A DNA stretch of 34,485 bases from Lachnospiraceae bacterium (GTDB lineage Bacteria; Bacillota; Clostridia; Lachnospirales; Lachnospiraceae). Positions 23,513 through 32,645 of this stretch are shown here, piece by piece. The notes below the pieces were generated by a model that worked only from the letters and a program-made list of their open reading frames with translations, had not been told where the DNA came from and did not search any database. The stretch is from NCBI GenBank assembly GCA_016291405.1, contig JAEEXG010000025.1, positions 1-34,485 of the forward strand, given 5' to 3'. The position numbers and the translations under genes were made by a program. Position 1 is the stretch's first letter. Each line of letters begins with the position of its first letter.

Positions 23513-24862
23513 TTACTCAAATCTATCCTGTTCTCTTGCTAAGTTAGCAAACTTTGTAAGTTCAGGTAACCATGCAAGCTTAACGGTTCCGATAGGGCCG
23601 TTACGTTGCTTAGCAATAATGATTTCTGAAATACCTTTATCAGGGCTTTCATGATTGTAGTAATCATCACGATAGATAAACATTACTACGTCAGCATCCT
23701 GCTCGATAGCTCCGGATTCACGAAGGTCTGAAAGCATAGGTCTGTGATCGGGTCTTTGTTCAACCGCACGGCTTAACTGAGAAAGGGCTATTACAGGCAC
23801 CTGCAATTCTCTTGCCAAAGACTTAAGTGATCTTGAAATATCGGATATTTCCTGCTGTCTTGATTCAGAGCCCTTACCTGATCCTGTCATCAACTGTAAA
23901 TAGTCGATCATAACAAGAGAGAGGCCATGCTCAAGCTTATACTTTCTGCACTTAGATCTAAGTTCACCGATACTGATACCGGGGGTATCGTCTATTATAA
24001 GTTTTGATTGTCCGATTTGAGTAGCGCCTTCAATAAGCATTTCCCAATCGGCTTCTTCCAAATTACCAACTCTTAACTTCTGAGCATCTACACCTGACTG
24101 CAAAGAAAACAGACGGTTTACAAGCTGCTCCTTTGACATTTCCAAAGAGAATATTACAAGGGGCAGGCCCTGCTTAAATGCCACATGCTGCGCAATGTTA
24201 AGCACGAACGCCGTTTTACCCATTGAAGGACGGGCCGCAATAAGTACAAGGTCTGAAGGCTGAAGTCCCGCAGTTCTATAATCAAGGTCTGTAAATCCTG
24301 TGGGAATACCGGTTACAGCGCCTTTGTTTCTTGCCGCAACCGAAATCTTATCAAGGGCATTGTTTACAACGGTGCTGATTGGCACGTAATCCCCTGCATT
24401 TCTTCTTTGCACCACCTTAAAGACCTTCTTTTCGGTCTCATCCATGATGGTCTCAACGGATTCTTTCTGAGAATAACACTCATTCTCAATCTCTTCATTA
24501 ACCTTTATAAGTTTACGAAGAGAAGCCTTCTCGGCAACAATGTTTGCATAATACTTTACGTTAGCCGATGTGGGCACCGAATCAAGAAGCTCTTTTACAA
24601 ATTCCATGGAAGAAACTTCCGGCGGAACATCCTTTTCCTTTAACTTGTTTTGAAGAGTAACCAAGTCAACGGGCTTTCCCTCATTATGAAGTTCAACCAT
24701 AGTGTCAAACAAAATCTCATTTTGCTTAACGTAAAAATCTTCTCCCAAAAGTATTTCGGAAGCAACCGTAATGGCATCTCTGTCCATTAACATGGAGCCT
24801 ATTACGGATTTTTCTGCTTCTATACTATTTGGAAGCACCCTCTTTTGCCATTCCTCAGCCAT
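23513..24862 (-). CDS. dnaB: Replicative DNA helicase
   Basis: 449 residues, normal size. The hexameric fork helicase (DnaC in Bacillus naming). The N-terminal domain begins [19 protein letters not shown], and the RecA-like core has Walker [18 protein letters not shown] (Walker B), [12 protein letters not shown] and [18 protein letters not shown]. The start ATG overlaps the end of rplI by 8 bases. The order gdpP-rplI-dnaB is conserved in Firmicutes. No intein or insertion is visible. The DnaD- and DnaI-like partners are at the other end of the window. Confidence 0.97.
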   Translation of the reverse strand: MAEEWQKRVLPNSIEAEKSVIGSMLMDRDAITVASEILLGEDFYVKQNEILFDTMVELHNEGKPVDLVTLQNKLKEKDVPPEVSSMEFVKELLDSVPTSANVKYYANIVAEKASLRKLIKVNEEIENECYSQKESVETIMDETEKKVFKVVQRRNAGDYVPISTVVNNALDKISVAARNKGAVTGIPTGFTDLDYRTAGLQPSDLVLIAARPSMGKTAFVLNIAQHVAFKQGLPLVIFSLEMSKEQLVNRLFSLQSGVDAQKLRVGNLEEADWEMLIEGATQIGQSKLIIDDTPGISIGELRSKCRKYKLEHGLSLVMIDYLQLMTGSGKGSESRQQEISDISRSLKSLARELQVPVIALSQLSRAVEQRPDHRPMLSDLRESGAIEQDADVVMFIYRDDYYNHESPDKGISEIIIAKQRNGPIGTVKLAWLPELTKFANLAREQDRFE

Positions 24863-25304
24863 TCTCTTCTACCTTAACTTTTAATTTTGCAGTTACTTCA
24901 GGATGAAGTTTAACCGCTACTTCGAAAAATCCAAATGATTTAATGGGTACGTCTATAACAACTTTCTTTTTATCGATATCTACGTTGTGCTGTTTCTTTG
25001 CTTCTTCGCAGATTTCTTTTGAAGAAACGGAGCCAAACACCTTACCGCCTTCTCCGCCTTTGATTTTAACAACAACTGTAAGCTTTGATAATTCTTCAGC
25101 AAACTTCTTTGCTTCTTCAAGCTTTTCCTTAGCAATCTTTTCATCGTTAGCCTTCTGAAGCTTTAAGTTGTTTAAGTTCTGAGGAGTTGCCTCAATTCCC
25201 TTTTTCTGAGGGATAATAAAGTTACGTGCGTAACCGTCGTTAACATTCACAATTTCGCCCTTCTTACCAAGGGTCTTTACGTCTTCCAAAAGAATTACTT
25301 TCAT
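24855..25304 (-). CDS. rplI: 50S ribosomal protein L9
   Basis: 149 residues. [19 protein letters not shown] and [20 protein letters not shown] are the L9 signature, followed by the long central helix ([18 protein letters not shown]) and the C-terminal RNA-binding domain with [12 protein letters not shown]. Its ATG shares one base with the gdpP stop (TAATG), so the two are translationally coupled. Confidence 0.97.
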   Translation of the reverse strand: MKVILLEDVKTLGKKGEIVNVNDGYARNFIIPQKKGIEATPQNLNNLKLQKANDEKIAKEKLEEAKKFAEELSKLTVVVKIKGGEGGKVFGSVSSKEICEEAKKQHNVDIDKKKVVIDVPIKSFGFFEVAVKLHPEVTAKLKVKVEENG

Positions 25305-27361
25305 TATATCTCTCCTTCGTCCAGCATCTTATCAAGCATTTCTTTTAAATAGTCTATGCTGTCCATTATAGTCGTTCCTTCAAGCTGTGTGGCAGCTGCG
25401 TTCATGTGACCGCCACCGCCCATTCTTTCCATGATAACCTGAACATTTACTTCATCTATTGAACGGGCACTAATATATACCTTGCTGTCATAATAGGTAA
25501 ACACAAAGCTTGCCTTCACGCCTCTTATGTTCAAAAGCTCGTTTGCAGCCTGTGCTCCAACAACTGTAGGCATTTCACAATCATCCGCTTCACAAACGGA
25601 AATTGCAAAATCATTTTTGTAAATTTCAGCCTGGCTTACAGCATCAGCGCGCGCCTTATAATCATTTACATCTTCTCTGAAGCGCTTTCTTACTCTTGTA
25701 ACGTCAGCGCCGTTTCTTCTTAAGAAGGCAGCCGCTTCAAATGTACGTACACCGGTCTTTTGCAAGAATCCGTCTGTATCAACGATAATACCCGCATACA
25801 TGCTGTCTGCTTCTTCCTGACGAATCTTAACGTTATCTGTCGTGTACTGTAAGATTTCTGATACCATTTCACATGTTGAAGAAGCATAAGGTTCAACATA
25901 TGAAAGAGTTGCATTTTCAATAGGCTCTGCGCTTTGTCTGTGGTGATCGAGTACCACGATTGATTTACACTTACCAAACAAGTCAGGACACTCTGTAAGG
26001 CTTGGTCTGTTAACGTCCACAATAACAAGCACTGCATTGTTTCCAATTTCGTTAAGGGCCTTCTGGGAGCCCACAATCATATCCTGTTCATATTCCTGAT
26101 TGTTTACAAACAAATCAACCAAAGGTTTCATTGAAGGAGTCACATTATCAACAACGATATGTGCCTTCTTTTCAAGAGTCTTTGCAATTCTGTATATACC
26201 AACAGCAGCACCGAAACTGTCTACGTCGCCATTTCTGTGACCCATTACAAATACCTGGTCTTTACTTGAAATGATTTCCATTAATGCATGAGCTTTAACT
26301 CTTGCCTTAACTCTTGTGTTCTTTTCAACCTGCTGGCTCTTTCCTCCATAGTAGCTAAGCTGCTCGGGAGTCTTAACAACCGCCTGGTCACCGCCTCGTC
26401 CAAGTGCCATATCGATAGCGGCTCTTGCAAATTCATAGTTTTGCGCATAGCTTAAACCGTCAAGGCCCACACCGATACTAAGTGTAACCGCCATTTCGTT
26501 ACCGATATTAACGGTCTTTACATCTTCAAGCAAGTCAAACTTGTTTTCCTTAAGCTGAGCCACGCAGCTCTTTCTAAGGATAACCATATACTTATCTTTT
26601 TCAATCTTCTTTGTGATACCGTCCAAAGAAGCCATATACTTATTAATCTTTCTTTCAATAAGGGCTGTCAAAAGAGAACGTCTAACTTCTTCGACGCTTT
26701 CAAGAGCTTCTTCGTAGTTATCGATATATACAAGGCCGACAGCCAGACTCTGGTCGTCAACTTCCTTTAATGCCAATTTAAGTGCGGTGTTATCAAACAA
26801 ATACAATGCAACAAGGAAGCCTTCGTAGTTTTCCTCTGTTTCAAGTAAGTTGTTTGTATCGATGAGTTCTTTTAAAGAAATCTTTTTAAGCTTGGTTAAA
26901 TACTCGCCGCCGTTATATTGAATTTCAAATTCGTTTTCAAGAAAATCAACTTCTGATCCCGGAAGCTTATCTTTTGTGATAGCGGGAATAATCGAATAAA
27001 TAGATTTGTTTCTTTCTGCGTCTTTTCCCACAACTCTTTCAAAAGCATTGTTAGACCATATAACTTTACCGTTTTCATCAAGCAAAGCATGAGGAATATC
27101 AAGGCTTTTAAGAAGCTGCTTTTGAATCTGACCGTACTGAGTCGCAAAATTTATAAGCTCGTACACAATCATGTTCGAGCCTCTGAACAAATGTAAAAGT
27201 GTAACCGCAAAGTAAAGCACCAAAAATGCATTTACCGCAAAGCCGGCAGTTACATCAATTGTATATAAATAGATATCTATAAGCACAAGCACAAGGCCTA
27301 AAGCCATTGCCGACCACAAATAGAATCTCATTTTTCCTTTTATCTTAATCTTATTTTTCAT
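25304..27361 (-). CDS. gdpP: Cyclic-di-AMP phosphodiesterase GdpP
   Basis: 685 residues. Two membrane helices (about 13-32 and 36-58), a PAS-like domain (about 80-190), a degenerate GGDEF domain (about 200-335, lacking the GGDEF motif) and a DHH/DHHA1 catalytic unit. The DHH motifs are [18 protein letters not shown] (family D-x-D), VLDHHRQ, and [12 protein letters not shown]. It degrades c-di-AMP, which controls potassium and osmotic balance. Overall architecture is that of GdpP/YybT. It heads the gdpP-rplI-dnaB operon, behind a probable extended minus-10 promoter (TGG-TATACT, minus strand, 27421-27416) inside a 12-bp palindrome. Confidence 0.95.
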   Translation of the reverse strand: MKNKIKIKGKMRFYLWSAMALGLVLVLIDIYLYTIDVTAGFAVNAFLVLYFAVTLLHLFRGSNMIVYELINFATQYGQIQKQLLKSLDIPHALLDENGKVIWSNNAFERVVGKDAERNKSIYSIIPAITKDKLPGSEVDFLENEFEIQYNGGEYLTKLKKISLKELIDTNNLLETEENYEGFLVALYLFDNTALKLALKEVDDQSLAVGLVYIDNYEEALESVEEVRRSLLTALIERKINKYMASLDGITKKIEKDKYMVILRKSCVAQLKENKFDLLEDVKTVNIGNEMAVTLSIGVGLDGLSYAQNYEFARAAIDMALGRGGDQAVVKTPEQLSYYGGKSQQVEKNTRVKARVKAHALMEIISSKDQVFVMGHRNGDVDSFGAAVGIYRIAKTLEKKAHIVVDNVTPSMKPLVDLFVNNQEYEQDMIVGSQKALNEIGNNAVLVIVDVNRPSLTECPDLFGKCKSIVVLDHHRQSAEPIENATLSYVEPYASSTCEMVSEILQYTTDNVKIRQEEADSMYAGIIVDTDGFLQKTGVRTFEAAAFLRRNGADVTRVRKRFREDVNDYKARADAVSQAEIYKNDFAISVCEADDCEMPTVVGAQAANELLNIRGVKASFVFTYYDSKVYISARSIDEVNVQVIMERMGGGGHMNAAATQLEGTTIMDSIDYLKEMLDKMLDEGEI

Positions 27362-27409
27362 ATGTCCCTTTCAGGCCAAACGCCAAACCCCTATCGAAAA
27401 ACTTCGACC

Positions 27410-27421
27410 TATACTAGTATA
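27410..27421 (-). promoter_or_regulatory. Candidate gdpP promoter in a palindrome
   Basis: TATACTAGTATA is a perfect 12-bp palindrome; read on the minus strand it holds TATACT preceded by TGG, an extended minus-10. The minus-35 is weak. It leaves a leader of about 48 bases before gdpP. Confidence 0.45.
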
Positions 27422-27445
27422 CCATTTTATTGTCCATAAGAAAAC

Positions 27446-27475
27446 AAAAAAGGCACTTCCGAAACGGAAATGCCT
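27446..27475 (-). terminator. Terminator after rpsR
   Basis: On the minus strand AGGCATTTCC pairs with GGAAGTGCCT with one mismatch over a 5-base loop, followed by six T. It ends the rpsF-ssb-rpsR operon. Confidence 0.85.
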
Positions 27476-27496
27476 TGATTTAGCAATGTAGCCAAA

Positions 27497-27769
27497 TTAA
27501 TCTTCAACGTAGGGCATAAGTGCAATGTGACGTGCACGCTTGATAGCTACTGTTAATGCTCTCTGGTGCTTTGCACAGTTACCTGTGATTCTTCTGGGAA
27601 GAATCTTACCACGTTCTGATACGTATCTCTTTAACTTAGCAACGTCCTTGTAATCGATTGTGTTATCTTTGCCACAGAATACGCAAACTTTCTTTCTTCT
27701 GCGGATAGCACCCTTTCTTCTCATAGGTGCATCGGACTTATCGCCTTTATCAGCTTTATTGAATGCCAT
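27497..27769 (-). CDS. rpsR: 30S ribosomal protein S18, zinc-binding type
   Basis: 90 residues. The core [21 protein letters not shown] and [12 protein letters not shown] is S18. VCVFC plus NCAKH give a C-x2-C...C-x2-H set, i.e. the zinc-containing C+ form; Bacillus S18 has T-N-A-K-Y at the second site and no zinc. The N-terminal extension is Lys/Asp rich. Third gene of its operon, ending in a terminator. If a zinc-free paralogue exists elsewhere in the genome the pair would be zinc-regulated; none is in this window. Confidence 0.96.
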   Translation of the reverse strand: MAFNKADKGDKSDAPMRRKGAIRRRKKVCVFCGKDNTIDYKDVAKLKRYVSERGKILPRRITGNCAKHQRALTVAIKRARHIALMPYVED

Positions 27770-27784
27770 GATTTTGCCTCCTAT

Positions 27785-28231
27785 TTATCTTGTAGGTTGA
27801 GCAAACGGAAGATCCTCATCGATTCCTTCAGGAATGTTCATGAATCCGTCGTTCGCCATCTGAGGACGTTCAGCAGAAAAACCTGAACCGTTAGAAGAGC
27901 CTGCGCCCTTGCTTTCAGCAAATTCCTGATCCTCAGCAACAACATCTGTGGTGTAAACCTTTACACCGTCCTTATTTGTGTAGCTACCGGTCTGAATTCG
28001 ACCTGTAACCAATACCTTCGTTCCCTTATGTAAGTACTTTTCTGCGAATTCGCCTGCCTTACCGAAAGCAACAATGTTGATGAAATCAGCTGTCTGTTCA
28101 TCCTGATTGCTTCCACGACCTCTTCTGTCAACAGCAAGTGAATATCTGGCTATTGCCATTGATGAGTCCCCCTGTGAATATCTTACTTCGGGATCTCTTG
28201 TCAATCTTCCCATAAGAATAACTTTATTCAT
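27785..28231 (-). CDS. ssb: Single-stranded DNA-binding protein
   Basis: 148 residues. The OB fold covers about residues 1-105: MNKVILMGRLTRDPEVRY, ADFINIVAFGKAGEFAEKYL and KGTKVLVTGRIQTGSY. A Gly/Ser-rich linker follows. The usual SSB tip, acidic with a terminal Pro-Phe, appears as DEDLPF but is followed by AQPTR, so the interaction motif is not at the extreme C-terminus as in most SSBs. It lies between rpsF and rpsR, the standard arrangement. Confidence 0.95.
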   Translation of the reverse strand: MNKVILMGRLTRDPEVRYSQGDSSMAIARYSLAVDRRGRGSNQDEQTADFINIVAFGKAGEFAEKYLHKGTKVLVTGRIQTGSYTNKDGVKVYTTDVVAEDQEFAESKGAGSSNGSGFSAERPQMANDGFMNIPEGIDEDLPFAQPTR

Positions 28232-28246
28232 ATTAGATTCTCCTTA

Positions 28247-28537
28247 TTAGTCTTCGTCTTTGCGAACTATTAAGAATCTGAGAACGTTGTCCATAATGCG
28301 AACACGATTTTCGATTTCAGCGGGAGCTGATGTTTCAGCGTCGAACTGAATGAAGTAGTAGAAAGCTTCTTTCTGCTTCTGAATTTCATAAGCTAACTTC
28401 TTCTTTCCTGCTTCTTCGACTTCTGTAACTTTTCCACCGAATCTTTCAACGTAAGCCTTTGCCTTATCAACAACAGCGGCTCTCTCGTCATCTTCGATTT
28501 TTGCACTAACAACAACTGCTAATTCGTATTTGTTCAT
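28247..28537 (-). CDS. rpsF: 30S ribosomal protein S6
   Basis: 96 residues from ATG 28537, which has GGAGG 8 bases upstream. The frame is open to 28600, but the added 21 residues are not S6-like and start within 2 bases of the predicted transcript start at 28602. MNKYELAVVVSAKIEDDE, GKVTEVEEAGKKKLAYEIQK and the FDAETSAPAEIENRVRIMDN block are S6. It binds S18 and 16S rRNA. First gene of the rpsF-ssb-rpsR operon. Confidence 0.95.
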   Translation of the reverse strand: MNKYELAVVVSAKIEDDERAAVVDKAKAYVERFGGKVTEVEEAGKKKLAYEIQKQKEAFYYFIQFDAETSAPAEIENRVRIMDNVLRFLIVRKDED

Positions 28538-28608
28538 GCTTGTTACCTCCTTTTGGTCTCTGGCCCATACGCATAGTACGAGCAAGGAATTGTTTATCAC
28601 GAGTTAAC

Positions 28609-28637
28609 ATAGTAACACAAAGAAAGCTTTAAATCAA
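28609..28637 (-). promoter_or_regulatory. Promoter of rpsF-ssb-rpsR
   Basis: On the minus strand, TTGATT (28637-28632), exactly 17 bases, TACTAT (28614-28609). The minus-35 overlaps the TGA stop of the DUF951 gene. The start near 28602 leaves a 65-base leader, long enough for the S6/S18 autoregulatory fold known in other bacteria, though I cannot confirm that motif. Confidence 0.8.
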
Positions 28638-28816
28638 GCCTTTTTTGTGATTGTTTTAATTCTTTTTTCCAAATCTTTTCTGGGAAGCATTATTTGATGC
28701 GAACATCCCAGACATTTGATTCTAAAGTCAGCGCCTTCCCTAAGCACTTCCCATTCATAAGAACCGCAGGGATGACCTTTCTTTAGCTTAACAATGTCAC
28801 CCACATGTATTTCCAT
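28634..28816 (-). CDS. DUF951 small protein
   Basis: 60 residues. MEIHVGDIVKLKKGHPCGSY, then CLGCSHQIMLPRKDLEKRI is the DUF951 pattern: a short beta-rich domain with a conserved G-D-x-V-x-L-K-K-x-H-P-C-G start and a C-x2-C pair. DUF951 proteins often sit near ribosomal or cell-division genes in Firmicutes; function unknown. It is 3 bases downstream of the sirtuin stop, last in the minus-strand operon. Confidence 0.9.
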   Translation of the reverse strand: MEIHVGDIVKLKKGHPCGSYEWEVLREGADFRIKCLGCSHQIMLPRKDLEKRIKTITKKA

Positions 28817-28819
28817 TAT

Positions 28820-29542
28820 CTAAACCTCAGATAAAACCTCACCGATTTTTTCATGTATCACCAAATCGGCATATCTGTCTTGCGCTGTCTCTGATAGATT
28901 AATAAGCACAAGTTTCTTTCCTCTGTAATATTGAATAAGTCCTGCTGCCGGATAAACTACCAATGATGTTCCTCCGATGATAAGGATATCCGCATTTTGA
29001 ATATAGTTAACGGCCTTTTCCATAACTTCCATATCAAGGCCTTCTTCATAAAGCACAACGTCGGGGCGAATCATACCGCCGCAAGAGCACTTTGGCACAC
29101 CCTTTGAATTGTATACATCGTCTACGCTGTATTTTTTGCCACAGACGCTGCAATAGTTTTTCATTATGGTTCCGTGAAGTTCAAGCACTTCCTTACTTCC
29201 CGCAGCCTGGTGAAGGCCGTCGATGTTTTGCGTGATAACAGCCTTAAGCTTTCCTTCTTTTTCAAGCTCTGCAAGGCGAATGTGTGCCTTATTGGGCTTT
29301 GCCTTTAAAACGGGAGCCACCATTTTTTCTTTGTAAAACTCGTAAAACTCTTCAGATCTTTGTGTTAAAAAAGTGTGGCTTACGATTGTTTCGGGAGGAT
29401 ACTTATACTTTTGTGCGTACAATCCGTCAACGGATCTAAAATCAGGAATTCCGCTTTCGGTTGATACCCCTGCTCCTCCAAAGAAAACGATGTTGTTTGA
29501 CTCAGCAATCCATTCTTTAAGTGTCTTGATTTCTTCATTCAT
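28820..29542 (-). CDS. NAD-dependent protein deacylase (sirtuin)
   Basis: 240 residues from ATG 29542; the frame also opens at ATG 29557, inside the end of the previous gene and without a ribosome site, while GGTGGT precedes 29542. It removes acyl groups from lysines using NAD. Motifs are FFGGAGVSTESGIPDFRS, TQNIDGLH, the catalytic His in LELHGTI, and the structural zinc Cys of CSVCGKKY and CSCGG (four Cys), then GGTSLVVYPA. Class U or III sirtuin by size. Embedded between the EAL-GH25 gene and the DUF951 gene. Confidence 0.94.
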   Translation of the reverse strand: MNEEIKTLKEWIAESNNIVFFGGAGVSTESGIPDFRSVDGLYAQKYKYPPETIVSHTFLTQRSEEFYEFYKEKMVAPVLKAKPNKAHIRLAELEKEGKLKAVITQNIDGLHQAAGSKEVLELHGTIMKNYCSVCGKKYSVDDVYNSKGVPKCSCGGMIRPDVVLYEEGLDMEVMEKAVNYIQNADILIIGGTSLVVYPAAGLIQYYRGKKLVLINLSETAQDRYADLVIHEKIGEVLSEV

Positions 29543-29547
29543 ATGAT

Positions 29548-31650
29548 TTACCACCATTTTTCAAAAAGAACATCCATATCCACTCCCGTAGAAATACCGG
29601 GAATTTCACCTGTTTCACTGTACTGCCACATCTTATATTCATAGGGGAACATCAACGGATCGTTATATTCCCACACAGATGAGCCTTCCTTCATTTCCAA
29701 AGAATTGTAATTTGCATACCACTTATCGATATTTTCAAGTCTGTCGATTTCCATCTTGATAACAAAATATCTTGTGTTTGCGTAAATCATTGGCTTATAT
29801 CCTGCCTCTGATACTGCATCGCAAAAGGCAATTACATTGCTTGTACGCTCTTCTTTGGTTAAGTCTTTTACTCTTTCTGTTGCGCTTGCATTTTCTACAT
29901 CGATTACCACAGGACCTGTGATGTTGTAAGGCTTTATGGTTTTAAGTGCAAATGCAGCTTCTTCTTTTGCTTCTTCTTCATCAAGTGCCTGTGTGTAGAA
30001 ATAAACACCTACGTTTATTCCCTGAGCCTGTGCACCCTTTATATTCTTTTCAAAGTAAGTATCTTCCACAAGCTTTCCTTCTGAGCCGTATCCTCTGAAT
30101 CCGCAGCGGATAATGGCAAATTCAACGCCTGCTTCTTTTACTTTTTTCCAATCAATATCTTTTTGTGTGTAAGCTACATCGATTCCAAAGTATGAAGTTT
30201 TGTTTCCTGAATCGTCTGTATAATAAAGGTAACCGGTTTCTTCATCTTTTTTAAACTTTGCGGAATCGTATGAATGCTGCTTTAAGTCCTTGTTTATAGG
30301 TACATAAAGAAACTTGCTTCCGTCTATAAACACTAAATCATCAGGATACAAGGATCTTAAGAAGTTTGACATTCCGCTGCTTACTTCCGAAGCTTCCCTT
30401 ACTTTCTTTTTAAAAGCATCGTAGGTTTCTTTTTGTGTCTGTTCTTTGGCTTCTTCTACGTTTTTATTTACAGCCTCTTCAATCATTGCATCAACCTGAG
30501 ACTGGGTGTAAATCTTTTCTTCTTCGGCTTCTTTCTTTCCAAAAGGAAGCTTTCCGCCCTTAATCATAAAGATGCTTGCGCCGATTACGGTTAGGGCAAT
30601 CAATATAAGCACCACTCCCACAATCAATGTTCCCGTGTGCTTCTTTGTGCTTACTTCCTCGTCGAAATCAAGCTCCATGTCCATGTATCTGTTACGTGAC
30701 ACAGGCTTTGGCGCATCTTTCTTTTCGGTTCTTTCCTCAGTTTTCTTTTCTACTTTTATTTCTTCAAAATCAACGTCGTTTAACTTCACTATAGGTTTCT
30801 CCCCTATATCCTCTTTTGCTTTATGAGGATAGTTTCTTTCTCTTAAACGCTTTTCAAATTCGCTCACGGGCAATGGCTTATCAAACAAAAATCCCTGAAC
30901 GGTATCGCATTTTAAGCGCTTAAGCATTTCAAGTTCCTCGGGCGTCTCCACACCCTCTGCCAAAACCTCCATTTCAAGCTCTTTTGCCATATGAATGATG
31001 CTTGAAATTACCTTTTTGGCCTTTTCGTTTTCAACTCCTTTTCCAAGCAAGGATTTATCAAGCTTTACAACCTGAAAATCCATGTTCTGAAGCAAGTTTA
31101 AAGAAGAATAACCGGAGCCAAAGTCATCGATTGAAGACTTTATTCCGTAGCTTCTTAATTTATCTACCGTATGCTCTAAAAGATCTTCTTTATCAAGGTA
31201 TGCGGTCTCTGTAAACTCAACTTCAATATACTCTGTCGGTATGTTATATTTCTTTATGACTTTATAAATCTTTTCCGCAACTTCCGGCTCGTTAAAGTGA
31301 TACTTTGAAAAGTTTACGGATATTCTTACAAGTTCTAAGCCTTCATCCAGCCACTCCCGCATCTTTTTGCAGGTTTCTTCAAGTACATAAAAGTCAACGT
31401 CTATAACAAGTCCGGTTCTTTCACAGAAAGGAATAAACTTAATGGGCGGCAACACACTTCCGTCGCAATACCAGCGTACAAGCGCTTCAGCCCCCGATAT
31501 TTTCATGTCGGCTATCGAAATCTTTGGTTGAAAGAAAACCACAAATTCTTTGTTCTGAATTGCGGCTAATAGACGTCGAAAGAAATTTAATCCTTCCACG
31601 TCAAACTGTTCCCCATAACCTCTTTTCTCGGAAAGCGAGATTTCTCCCAT
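29548..31650 (-). CDS. EAL phosphodiesterase - transmembrane - GH25 lysozyme fusion
   Basis: 700 residues from ATG 31650, with GGAGG 5 bases upstream (a TTG at 31662 is in frame but overlaps that site). Residues of about 20-268 are an EAL domain with the c-di-GMP phosphodiesterase residues: SGAEALVRW (E55), NFS (N113), FTET (E148), [10 protein letters not shown] (D175, D176), KLDKSLL (K196), AEGVET (E232, E235) and Q252. A charged linker leads to one membrane helix (about 341-363), then a helical stalk (to about 430), and a GH25 domain at 487-700: [23 protein letters not shown] (D584, E586) and MWQYSETG. Predicted N-in, C-out: a cytoplasmic signalling enzyme joined to an external muramidase. 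All key residues appear kept in both. Confidence 0.9.
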   Translation of the reverse strand: MGEISLSEKRGYGEQFDVEGLNFFRRLLAAIQNKEFVVFFQPKISIADMKISGAEALVRWYCDGSVLPPIKFIPFCERTGLVIDVDFYVLEETCKKMREWLDEGLELVRISVNFSKYHFNEPEVAEKIYKVIKKYNIPTEYIEVEFTETAYLDKEDLLEHTVDKLRSYGIKSSIDDFGSGYSSLNLLQNMDFQVVKLDKSLLGKGVENEKAKKVISSIIHMAKELEMEVLAEGVETPEELEMLKRLKCDTVQGFLFDKPLPVSEFEKRLRERNYPHKAKEDIGEKPIVKLNDVDFEEIKVEKKTEERTEKKDAPKPVSRNRYMDMELDFDEEVSTKKHTGTLIVGVVLILIALTVIGASIFMIKGGKLPFGKKEAEEEKIYTQSQVDAMIEEAVNKNVEEAKEQTQKETYDAFKKKVREASEVSSGMSNFLRSLYPDDLVFIDGSKFLYVPINKDLKQHSYDSAKFKKDEETGYLYYTDDSGNKTSYFGIDVAYTQKDIDWKKVKEAGVEFAIIRCGFRGYGSEGKLVEDTYFEKNIKGAQAQGINVGVYFYTQALDEEEAKEEAAFALKTIKPYNITGPVVIDVENASATERVKDLTKEERTSNVIAFCDAVSEAGYKPMIYANTRYFVIKMEIDRLENIDKWYANYNSLEMKEGSSVWEYNDPLMFPYEYKMWQYSETGEIPGISTGVDMDVLFEKWW

Positions 31651-31671
31651 TAATGCCTCCAAATCAAGTAA

Positions 31672-32481
31672 TTATTCTTTCCCCGAGAATTGTTCAAAAA
31701 TCACAGAATCAAAGCTTCCCCAAGCTTTCTTCTGTTCTTCCTCTCCCTTAGCGGTCCATGCCACAAGGAAAGGTTTATATATCCCTTTACACAATTTAAA
31801 TCCTAAAGTATTGATGTCTTCATGCTTATAGGCCACAAAATCAGGCCTTGAAATGCAGTTTACAAGTAAATGGGTCATTGTAATCTGCGTAGCAAACGAC
31901 ATCTTCTCATCGCCTCTAAAATCACAAGAAAGCTGTCCTCTTATAATCTCAGGTCGATGTTTTCTAAACCACTGTACCAAGAAGGGGCTGAAGGATTCCA
32001 CACAAAATCTTCCTTCATATTTATCAAGCTCTGCGACGGTACGCTCGCAAAGTTCGTAGCATTTGTTTCCGTTGTCACCCTTAATTTCACAAATTAAATC
32101 GGTGTCTCCGAGTGTATTTAAAACATCCGAAAAAAGCGGAATCTTTTCATTTGAGTCTGCAAGATTAAACTCCTTAAGCTCTTCATAAGTATAATCTCTT
32201 AAAAAGCCGTCAACACCACACATTCTCTTTAAACTTCCGTCGTGGAAAACAACAAGCTTTTTATCCTTTGTCATCTGAACATCAAGCTCTACGCCGTATC
32301 CCTTTTCTCTTGCAAGCCTAAAAGCCGTTAGAGAATTTTCCGGAACTCCGTTTCCATGAAGGCCTCTGTGCGCATACATCTTTGTCCTAAAATACGAAGT
32401 ATCGCGTTTTTTGTTGGGCTTTATCATGAAAAGTACGACTATAAACAGGATGATAATTATTCTGATAAGATGTCCTATCAT
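31672..32481 (-). CDS. Glycerophosphodiester phosphodiesterase family protein
   Basis: 269 residues from ATG 32481; an in-frame GTG at 32529 would add 16 residues, and neither start has a good ribosome site. One N-terminal membrane helix (about 5-23), then a GDPD barrel: MYAHRGLHGNGVPENSLTAF (catalytic His-Arg and Glu), VELDVQMTKD (E-x-D metal ligands), VVFHDGSLKRMCG (His). It hydrolyses glycerophosphodiesters from lipid or lipoteichoic acid turnover; the anchor puts it at the membrane. It precedes the EAL-GH25 gene by 21 bases. Confidence 0.87.
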   Translation of the reverse strand: MIGHLIRIIIILFIVVLFMIKPNKKRDTSYFRTKMYAHRGLHGNGVPENSLTAFRLAREKGYGVELDVQMTKDKKLVVFHDGSLKRMCGVDGFLRDYTYEELKEFNLADSNEKIPLFSDVLNTLGDTDLICEIKGDNGNKCYELCERTVAELDKYEGRFCVESFSPFLVQWFRKHRPEIIRGQLSCDFRGDEKMSFATQITMTHLLVNCISRPDFVAYKHEDINTLGFKLCKGIYKPFLVAWTAKGEEEQKKAWGSFDSVIFEQFSGKE

Positions 32482-32607
32482 AGCGCCCGTTTTCACTCCG
32501 TAACTACAAAATGTATTGGTGATTTTCACCTATTAACTCAAAATATAGAGTACCATAAATCAAAGAAAAAAGAAATAGGACTGCATTCTCAGTATCGTTA
32601 AATGCTT

Positions 32608-32640
32608 TAAAAAAGCCTTCGGAATTTGATTCCGAAGGCT
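32608..32640 (-). terminator. Terminator after the GPH transporter gene
   Basis: Perfect 12-bp stem (32614-32625 with 32629-32640) with a 3-base loop, and on the minus strand six T follow (32613-32608). It starts 6 bases after the stop codon. Confidence 0.92.
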
Positions 32641-32645
32641 TATGC

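Noticed and set aside
28247-28600. The longer S6 frame starting at 28600
   Set aside because: The first 21 residues are not S6-like; ATG 28537 has GGAGG and the family's start.
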